From positions 26,958,945 to 27,022,944 of the forward strand of contig CM046443.1 of assembly GCA_025506515.1 (NCBI GenBank): a stretch of DNA of 64,000 nucleotides, read 5' to 3'. The notes beneath the pieces are model-generated. The model did not search any database and was not told the origin of the DNA. It saw only the letters and a program-made list of their open reading frames with translations. The stretch is from Flaveria trinervia. Its lineage: Eukaryota; Streptophyta; Magnoliopsida; Asterales; Asteraceae. The position numbers and the translations under genes are program-made. Shown here in pieces: positions 56,036 through 64,000 of this stretch (positions within the stretch are counted from its first letter, which is position 1; every line of letters starts with the position of its first letter).

Positions 56036-59000
56036 ATGGCATTCACCCTCAGCACAACAAGTCACACTTCTTGATTCTTAAGAGATGTTGACTTCTCAGA
56101 CATCATCTCCTTTCTAACCCAATCTTCTTACTACACCACTCTGACTATAACCCCACAATTTACTCAAACCATATGTCTGAATTTTGGGCAAATGGTCAGA
56201 TTGAAACCTTAAATGGGGTTCGTGTCATTCGATCGAGCATCTATGGTCAGGAGTTGGTCATTTCTGAACAGATCATCAAGGAGCATCTAGAGCTTCATGA
56301 TGAGGGCGCTCCAACGGAATTCCCCAAAGCAGATTTGGACAATTCTTATCTCCAAATGAGATATGGTGGAGACGTTAGCAGTTCAACTGTCTACAATTTA
56401 ACTTCTCTTACAAATGGAAGTTCCTGCTACACGTGGTTCTTCACTGCTTGTCGAATAAATATGGGGGATGGGATCAAATCCCATATGAACTTGGGTGCCT
56501 AGTTCATGGGTTGGTGAAAAGCCTCCGCTTCAACTATTCAAGATTTGTGCTGATTAACCTCATGGGAAATCTTCAAAAGGACACATTCTTCATGTATCCC
56601 AAGTTCTCCAGCACATAATCAACTGTGAGCTGGACCAGAGCAAGCTTGTCTGTGCAGCTGCTTTGACTGCTCCTCAAATGAGCCAACCATCTTCAAGACT
56701 TTGAAGAGAATATCCACCAACTTCACCGGAAGAGATATGCACTTCTTCCAGGTATGATTGAGCCAATGGCTCCTGGTGGACATCCCTGTTAACCCCACAG
56801 GTGATGAACCCATACTAGCAACTACCCCCACTTTGCCAAATCTACCTTCTCCAACCATTAACTTTACTTATTAGAGACGTCCCAAACGAACCCTTGTTCA
56901 ATCTTCTCTGATTGAACAAGCTCCTCATGTTCTACCCAAAAAAGCTAGAGTGGAACAAAGGGCTCCCACTCAGCCTGAGGTCCAACCATCCTTCACAATT
57001 GACCTCAATATGGGTCTTGAGTCCTCAGTCTCAGAACCATGAGCCCATAACCCAAGCTGAAAGCCCTCAGGGTGAGTCTTTATACTCCTCTGAGCAGCCA
57101 AAAAGGGACAGCCCTCACAGGCACAATGCCTTTAGACATTGATCAAAGTCCCGGGTCATTAGGTTTCACTTCCATATCCTTTACTGACCTTTTAATTGGA
57201 ACTGATGAAGAGATTATGTCTCTTAAGGGCAATGAAGTTGATCCACAACACCCTCTCAAGGATCAACAGAGCCCAGAGAGACCTCTTATCTGTAGCCCCC
57301 ATCAGCAAACCTTTACTGAGGTGAGTCCACTAATATGGAGGGGACTCATGTAGATTCAGCTGCCACTACTAAAGGAGTCTCAATGGATCCTCAGGACAGT
57401 GGTAACAAACTAAGACTGAATCTACGGAACCATGCCCTTGATGACTCTGAAAGAGACATCTTTGAGCAAGGAAACCAGGGTGCCCAGAAACCATATCTGG
57501 TGGTGAGGATGAACATACAAGGTATGTTACCTCATCTCCCGTGATTCTTCAAAAGAAGATGAGGGAAGAATGCAACTTACCATTCAAGACCTACTTTCTA
57601 AAGTTTCAAATCTTGAATCCAAGGTTAGGACTTTAGAGGATAGGTCTGCCACTGAACAATTTGAGATTGAAACTCTCAAGGCCAAACTAGCTGAGAAACA
57701 GATTGAGAGGTCTGTTAGGCATGTACCAACTCAAGTCTCCTGACCTCTTCCTCTAGCTCATCAAGCTCTCAGGATAATGCTACCAAAAAGGGGAGAGTGT
57801 TCAAAGACAAAGTCAAAGACAAGAGGAAACCCAAAGTCAAGCTCTCACTTCCTTGAGATCAAAATATCCTGTGCAACGAGCTTCTATCTTCCCTGAGCCT
57901 CCTCCAGTTGTCATTCAAGTGGATCAAAGGATTCTCCAAGATCTCAATAGGTTCTTTAACAAGTTCCTATTGGAATCTCTTATAGAACAGCCAGGTCCTG
58001 ATATGTATGTGATCTACTTCGGAGCTCAAGAGCTTTGGAGGTTAAATGCACCTTATACCACTATTGAGGAAGTTGGTCAACCTAAGGTCCAAGTGGAACC
58101 TAAGATTAACTTCGAAAGGAAACAAGGACTGATGGCCCAGCAACTGAAACTATTGGGATAGATAGTGCTTTTCATAGACTTTCGAAGCACAATTCAAAGC
58201 CTCGGAAGAACAAGTTCAAACTTCCAAAGCTGAGATTGCTGCTGCGGAAGGACTATTCTCATTATCCGATGATCTAATAGTCACAGATGCAATCCTGGAA
58301 CTTGCATCTGAGGTTAATAAAGAGGATTTTCTCACTCAACCTTTAGCTCTAACATCAGCATTAACTCCAGCTCCCATCTTACTACTCAACCTGAATCTTC
58401 CATCCAAGAACCCCCAAAGTCTAGTACTTCTGAAGACATCAAAGGAAATAGGAAGATCACTTCGGAAGAGCTTCAGGAGGAAGAAAGGTTAAGAAACTCA
58501 AAAGAAAAGGTAGGCTGATAACTGGAAAACTGCTAGCTGCAAGTACCAAAGCAGCAGCCAACCAAGAGGCAGTCAACAACTGAAAAAGGGTAGAGATTAT
58601 CGGTAGACTTGTTAGTCTAGAAGCTGCAACTGAAGATGTACTCTGCTACCATTAGAGGAGTTAATAGAGCTGGAAAAGGCAACCTTGCTTCTAAAATAGC
58701 AAAAAAAAGAAGCTACAAGGTTGGCCTTAGAAGAAGAAAGGGAGAGGAAAGAAAAAGAAGCTGATCTACAGCTCAGGAGGGAAAGGATAACTTTCCTAAC
58801 CTCCAGAGGTTTCTCTCAAGAAGAACTATCTCCACATAACAATGATACGATCTTATGGCTCTTCAACAAAGAGCAAGATCAAATGGAGAAAGAGAGAAAG
58901 AGAGCTGAAAGGGAAAAGCTATTGCAGAAGAAGAAGAAGGAAGAGGAAGCAGGACTGACCGCTGCTAAGAAAATAGGTGAGAAGGCCTGGATGAAGAGCT

Positions 59001-60216
59001 ATCTCAAAGCTCATGGCTTCTCTGGCAGGCAGGTGGGTCCTATGTCAGAAAAGACTCTCCAGCGACATGTTAGTGACATTAACGCTGACATTCGTGCGGG
59101 GAAGAGGAAGGAGATGTACAGAAAGTGACAGGGGATGACCTTTAAAGCAACCACTCAACCCAAACTCCAACCCAACCACAACCTGAAGCCATACCCTTTT
59201 CACTCCCCATCAAAACCGAACCAACCACTGAACCATACACCCCTGAACCTACACCATCACTCCTACCAACCCTTTCACCTCAACCACCTAAACTACTCAC
59301 CCTAACCCAAAACTCTAGCCAGAACCCAACCACCTCAACCTACCCATCAACCCATCATACCATCCCCTCAGCCTTCTAAACATCTCTCCTTAGAAGAATT
59401 CAAGGCAGACAAGACAAAGCTCATAAAATGCACAACTCTAGCGATATCTCCTATGTGGAGGATTCTGTCAATTTGACCTATGTTGACGGATCCTCAAGTT
59501 CCCTCACTAGAGATCAATTCTTGATCTGCCCAGAGGAACATTGGACCAAGCTGCAAATCTCCTTGGCCTTAATTCAGACACTTTGAATGAGGAAGAAAAG
59601 AAGTTAAGGAGAAGGTTGGTGACTCTACTGGATACCAAGAAAGCGACCGGGTACCAAGACAACCTCTTGCACCTAGAAAGAAGATCATCCGGTGGAGGTT
59701 CGAAGACTCTTCTCACAACTTTGTTGTTGAAAGAGAGAATGGAGAGCTCAACAGGCTGAGTGCCTCATCTGTGCTACACTTAAGCAGATTTGACATTGCT
59801 GAGTTAGCAGAGAAGACATTCTCCAACCTTCAAACTCTGATGTAGCTGCCCATATCAGAAATCATCTAGGCAGCCTTCATATGGCCGAGCTAACTGTTAG
59901 AAGCAAGGTTGAAGCAGAGTTGAAACTGAGAGAGGAGGAGGAAAGGAAGGGATCAACAACCAAAGGCAAAGCCTTTTTACAAAATTTGAAGGTCCTGAAC
60001 TTGAATCCATAGTTAGATGGGAGTATGACTATAACTCCCGTCAACTAACTCTTTTTAGGGGGACACAACAAAGGGTGCATGTCATTCAGAGTGATAGACT
60101 AGATCTCCTATCCACAATGACTTGTACAAGCTTCTCAGCACCACTTCAGGGTAGAACAAAGAGACAGACAAATATTTGTCCCTGGTGCTAAAGCTTTGAG
60201 AAGCAGAAATAAGTGA
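56036..60216 (+). pseudogene. Third ORF of element C (env-position protein)
   Basis: The ATG at 56036 (context AAATGGC) is the most likely start and TGA at 60214 the end, giving about 1,300 codons before decay. In order are a folded-looking N-terminal domain with ELVISEQIIKEHLEL, GDVSSSTVY and WDQIPYELGCLVHG (56173-56600); a Ser/Pro-rich stretch with LDIDQSPGSLG, SFTDLL and GNEVDPQHPL (57125-57290); short helical repeats (57570-57720); a highly charged coiled coil with EEERERKEKEADLQLRRERI (58724-58950); the conserved HGFSGRQVGPMSEKTLQRHV segment (59010-59069); and a Pro-rich linker (59150-59380). The most likely reading is the Sirevirus env-position gene. I see no signal peptide or hydrophobic membrane span in the surviving frames. 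Stops and indels occur throughout. Confidence 0.8.
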
Positions 60217-60233
60217 GGTTTTGGTAGCATCAA

Positions 60234-60246
60234 CCTAGGGGGAGTT
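60234..60246 (+). other. Polypurine tract of element C
   Basis: CCTAGGGGGAGTT directly precedes the 3' LTR and is identical to that of S. Confidence 0.9.
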
Positions 60247-61107
60247 TGTTGGATCTAGAAAGGCTGGAGCAACCAAAACCAAGTCACTTAGAAGATTTTG
60301 GTACAACAAATAAAGGACTTCCGAAGCTAAGTGTGAACTTCCGAAGGAAAAAGGAGCTCTTCCGAAGACAAAGTGTAAAACTTACTTCCGAAGGAAAAAA
60401 CTCCAACTTCCGAAGAAAAAGAACCTACTTTGAAGTTCAAGACTTAGAAAGAAAGATCTGAAGTCAACTTCCAAAGTATAGAAGTCCTCAAGCCTCGGAA
60501 GTATAGAAGCCTCTTCCGAAGTATAAGTCGCTTCGGAGGAACTTGTTCTTCCGAGCCAACTTACCTTCGGAAAACACTGCTATTATCCAGTGGACATAAG
60601 TATGGTCTCCCTGACACACCACTGCAAATCTCTGAGATACTGCATGGCGTTTTCTCAAAAGCCATGCAGTTGACCATACTTTAATCCACTATTACCTTTT
60701 TATGTTAGTACAGTTGCCATCTTTAGTTGGTGACAAAAGGTAAGTCATGGACATGTCATGACTACCATATCTAAGATATACTTATCTAAGATACCTTAAC
60801 TTTAGCATTATAGTATATGCTTTAGTCTTAGGTTTCCAGCTGGTATCAAAGTATATCCGGCTGTAGGATCTAGTAGTATATATAGTCTCTCATTGTAACT
60901 CATGTATCATGCTTGTAAGAGTCTTGTAATATCTTGAGTTGAGAAGTAATATATACAAGTGCCTTGAAAATTTATATATGTGTGTTCCTTTATTACTTAT
61001 TATATTATTATCAACTCTTGTAAAAGACTTTACTTCATCTGAATTGAGTGTTTCTATAAGTGAGTTTGAGAGAAATCCAAGTGTTTAAGTGACAAACCGA
61101 TCCTGCA
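60247..61107 (+). repeat. 3' LTR of element C
   Basis: It starts TGTTGGATCT and ends TCCTGCA. About ten family motifs lie at 60318-60575, generally better preserved than in the 5' LTR (CTTCCGAAG where the 5' copy has CTTCCAAAG). TATATATAG is at 60877-60885. Confidence 0.95.
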
Positions 61108-61205
61108 AATTGATTCAAGTACCAACTAAAAATCAATTAGCTGATTTGTTTACCAGGCATTTGAACCTAGTAGGTTTGAATTTCTGGTTCAGTCAATTGG
61201 CATGA
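61108..61205 (+). pseudogene. RNase H of element B, 3' tail
   Basis: Beginning with the second AATTG copy, the frame continues exactly where 48389 left off. It encodes the usual copia pol end (VPTKNQLADLFTRHL) and stops at TGA 61203-61205. Frame continuity across a 12.7-kb insertion confirms both the insertion and its duplication. Confidence 0.9.
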
Positions 61206-62163
61206 TTAACCTTGAGTAAAAACTATGAAAAACATCAAAAACAATTTAAAGCATCAGAAAAACCACAAAAAGAAATTAAGTTTGATGAAGAAAAGGATTC
61301 TAAGGGAAATGATATAATTACAGTCACTGTGCTTAATTTCAAAATGTAAAAGACTGAAATGACTTACCAGATATGTTGGTAGGCTCAAATTGGAAGAAAA
61401 GATACATGCAGTGATGAATTAAAGACAAATTCAATTATGATACACTTATCACAAAGTACAGGTATGTATGGCTTATCTGAATGCATGTGTGTGTAGTAAC
61501 CTAAACACACTAGGTAATGATACTTTATGAATCTCTTTCACCACATCATGTTTCATCTTTGTTTTGCTGAGCAAAGACCTGATGAAACTTGCACATAGTG
61601 CAGATGTCATGATCCAAAAGATTCCCAATGTGGAAGACATCCAAAATTGGATGAATCAACAAAGTAATACATTCCAAGTGAATGAACAAAAGAATCCTAT
61701 CATGGATCACCTTCCAAAATGAAGTGAAAAGAATCCGAATGTGGATCAACATGAAAAAGGATCAAATTAAAAGAATCCCAATGAGGATCAGTGAAAATGA
61801 GATTTAATAACTTAAGTAACCTGGTAAGAAAAGTTGTGAAAAAGTTCTACCATGCATTGTATAAGGAGGGTTGATCATTCTATTGTTATGTGTGTGAGGT
61901 ACACATTGAATAATAAATCAACCAAAACATGATAAAAGTCATTTGCATCAAAATATCAACCAGGTATGGGTTTAAGAGGACAAACATACCTTCAATCTTC
62001 AAGTTCATAATCATGTCCATTTGATCATAAAGGATGCACAAGTGTAATGTAAGACTGATATGATCCCAACAAAGAGATTTTTCTCTTCATTATTAATATT
62101 GATCAAAATAATATTCAAAAAGTTTTAAATCTTTAAAGTTTCTCTCCAAATGTGGATATAAAC
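61206..62163 (+). other. Untranslated stretch downstream of B pol
   Basis: No coding region is seen. 61614-61790 holds four loose copies of an AAAAGAATCCNAATGTGGATCA-like unit. The AT-rich remainder is typical of copia 3' untranslated sequence. Confidence 0.5.
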
Positions 62164-62174
62164 TTTAGGGGGAG
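62164..62174 (+). other. PPT-like tract of element B
   Basis: TTTAGGGGGAG resembles the polypurine tracts of S and C. No LTR start matching the 5' LTR of B follows, so it is either a decayed PPT or a chance purine run. Confidence 0.4.
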
Positions 62175-62479
62175 TAATTTAAAATTTTTGAGTAAGTCCA
62201 AATTTTTGTGTATTAACTTAATTTTGAAAAACAAAACAAAAAGAATTTTAGTTGGTGTTATTGCAAAAAGTCATACCATTATTCTCAGCTTATGCAGATT
62301 CTTAGAAGCATGATAAGTCCACGAGCTGTCAAAATTGGGAAACTTGTATTAATTGTGACATACAAGTCAATCCAAGCAAGAATTAACAACTTCAACAGCC
62401 AACTTCATAAGAAAAATCAATCAAGGACACCTCTTCATAAGATGAATAATCAATTCAATCACATTAACTTTTGATTAAG

Positions 62480-63125
62480 TTCAAAAGCTAATGCAGGTAA
62501 GTGCATTAGTAATGCGGGTGAAGGTAACCCATGCATGTAACTAATGTGAGTAACATATTTATTATCAAGTGAAACTTATGCGGACAATGATTTTACTCTA
62601 CCGCATTAGTGTGTGAAGTAGATGTGGAATTTACTCTACCGTATTTGCTACAGTTAACAAATGCGGATGAATAGGTCTCTATCGCAGTTGCTAAGTGCAA
62701 TGTTGACTGTTGTCAACCGCATTTGATATAGTTATACAAATGCTGATTGACTTTGTTCTATCTCATTTGCTACAGTGTACAAATACGGATAGGATAAAAC
62801 AAGCAACTCTACCGCATTTGTTAATTGCTGAACACAAGTTACTCTTCCGCATTTACAACACAAATGCAGACAACAAAAGGTTTCAAGATAAACTTCCGCA
62901 TTTGCAACAGTAGTGAAATGCGAACAGTCAGTCAAAAATTCATCCTCCACATCTGCTACAGTAACAAATACGGATGACCAAAAGTAGCCAAATGCGGACT
63001 GTCAATGTCAAAAGTTTGTCTTCCACATTTGCTACAGTTAACAAATGCGGATGACCAGAAGTCAAACTTATTAACCTTCCGCATTTGCTACAGTCAACAA
63101 ATACGGAAAACCTGTATCTGCTTTT
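62480..63125 (+). repeat. AATGCGGA motif array downstream of B pol
   Basis: More than a dozen inverted pairs of CCGCATTTG(C) and (A)CAAATGCGGATGA, many with the spacer TGCTACAGTTAA, extend over about 650 bases. It is the same family motif as in the B LTR, but the flanking sequence differs. It is either part of a divergent 3' LTR or a pol/third-ORF spacer array like that of C. A TATTTAAAGG at 63161 follows it. Confidence 0.75.
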
Positions 63126-64000
63126 AAACTTGTAAAATTTTTCAAATTGTATTATTTGACTATTTAAAGGAATTCAAACGGGTCACTTAATACTTTTCAA
63201 ATTTGAGAGACTTTAAAGTGAGACGAGCGCAAACATACAGTACACATCTTCAATCGTCATCATCATCATAAATATTCAAAGATTTTCGTGTGAATCTTCT
63301 CAATCGACTTTTGATATCGATTCTGAAACAACATTCGGATCAGAAATAAGGTGAAATTTTCATAAGAAGTTTAATCAAAACCTAAGTTTCAAAATGTAAA
63401 CCTAAATCAGTCAAGAACCAAATGATAAGAAAGAACATAAAAACATGTTTCATTGATGTAACAATACACCTTTTCGACTTCAATGAGCATGAAAACCTAC
63501 AGAAATTTGTCACCATGAAAATCTTGATATTCATGTTCGTTGTAAGAACAGAGCATGTTGAAATTACACATTTGAAACAAATCAATAAAAAAAATACCTC
63601 TATAATGGTTCAAACATTGAAACTGTGATTGTTAAGTGACAAATTCATCATTTGCCATTACAACAATTCAACAGAAATAACAAGCAGTCTTCCTTGTTAA
63701 CTCAAAGTCAAAACTGATAACTAACACACAAGTCTCTTGTGCAGATTACATGGCAAATCTTACATGGAGCAAGCTCCATAAAGTCAGCGGTTATTTAAAC
63801 CCTAATGTCGTAGAAGCAGCAGGACTGAGAGACATCATCAGATTCATCAGTACCACAAGGATAGCATATGCCATCATAGTCAGACCAACTATCTATGAGA
63901 ATCTCATAAGGTCTTTCTAGAACACAGCTAAGGTTGTTGAAGCTGATAGCATTAGAACACTTACTGGGAGAATTAACAGTGAACACACATTGATCATCAG
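63126..64000. other. Unassigned window end
   Basis: TATTTAAAGG at 63161-63170 looks like a TATA box and a leader-like region with TCATCATCATC follows. No third-ORF homology, LTR end or PBS is seen. Short open frames have no recognisable features. Confidence 0.4.

Larger units (their letters stand above)
48390..61107 (+). mobile_element. Complete Sirevirus-like copia element C
   Basis: The 12.7-kb element has two LTRs of about 860 bases (48390-49249 and 60247-61107), PBS, gag, pol, third ORF and PPT. Target duplications are AATTA at 48385-48389 and AATTG at 61108-61112, one mismatch. The LTRs differ at a few percent of positions by eye, so insertion is not very recent. It is the only element here whose whole structure can be read. 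Confidence 0.95.
40909..62174 (+). mobile_element. Ty1-copia element B, split by element C
   Basis: It has a 5' LTR, a PBS, gag, a coiled coil, a zinc-knuckle array, protease, integrase, RT and RNase H on the plus strand. The RNase H reading frame stops at 48389, where C begins, and continues at 61108 to a stop at 61203-61205. A PPT-like TTTAGGGGGAG lies at 62164-62174. A recognisable copy of the 5' LTR start (TGAAAGGATCATACATGCC) is not found downstream, so the true 3' end is uncertain and may be beyond the window. Confidence 0.8.

Noticed and set aside
62480..63125. CRISPR-like regular short repeats
   Set aside because: The repeats are inverted pairs of varying spacing in plant retrotransposon DNA, with no constant-length spacers and no cas genes.

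Overview
This window is repeat-rich nuclear DNA of a flowering plant. It is AT-rich, has no bacterial-style operons, and consists almost entirely of decayed plant transposons: Ty1-copia LTR retrotransposons with initiator-tRNA primer-binding sites, one hAT element, MITEs and a foldback element. The copia families, with TTCCGAAG-rich LTRs and a long third ORF after pol, look like those of Asteraceae genomes, but that is family recognition rather than proof. I see no intact host gene, tRNA, rRNA or CRISPR array. Every large coding stretch is a pseudogene with stops or frameshifts.

Layout. 1-3335 is a degraded hAT transposon (ZMYM1-like/DUF4371 transposase, + strand), preceded by an AAACCCA-type repeat and carrying a 171-bp internal duplication. 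Part of that duplicated block recurs at 3727. About 4221-26830 is a non-autonomous DNA transposon with similar inverted ends, split by a large nest. A minus-strand Sirevirus-like copia element, here called M (5064-26680), inserted into it with the target duplication ATCAC. M contains a plus-strand copia element A (7604-15090, no 3' LTR), an orphan Ty3-gypsy RNase H fragment, the 3' half of a second Sirevirus-like element S (15390-20108), and a 324-bp MITE with TTA duplication (23913-24236). 26831-35000 is gene-free, with degenerate direct repeats, an ACCGGTT-rich element, a TTA microsatellite, a MITE-like element with a CCACC-rich core and a ~930-bp foldback. 35001-39600 is a 5'-truncated minus-strand copia element, D. 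From 40909 on is copia element B (+), whose RNase H is split at 48389/61108 by a complete copia element C (48390-61107) with two ~860-bp LTRs; B resumes in frame after C.

How the parts relate. In each copia element, gag makes the capsid and nucleocapsid (zinc knuckle), and pol supplies protease, integrase, reverse transcriptase and RNase H. M, S and C also carry a ~1,300-residue third ORF between pol and the polypurine tract. It has a conserved N-terminal domain, a low-complexity middle and a charged coiled-coil C-terminus with a GFSGR motif. It occupies the place of the Sirevirus 'env-like' gene, but I see no clear signal peptide or membrane span.

The most unusual signal is that each copia family has its own short motif repeated many times in its LTR: GCGAAACT in A, CTTCCGAAG in M/S/C, and CTTCCGCATT/AATGCGGAAG hairpins in B. 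In C (and possibly B) a second array of the same motif lies between pol and the third ORF, as if LTR enhancer units had been copied to drive a separate third-ORF transcript.
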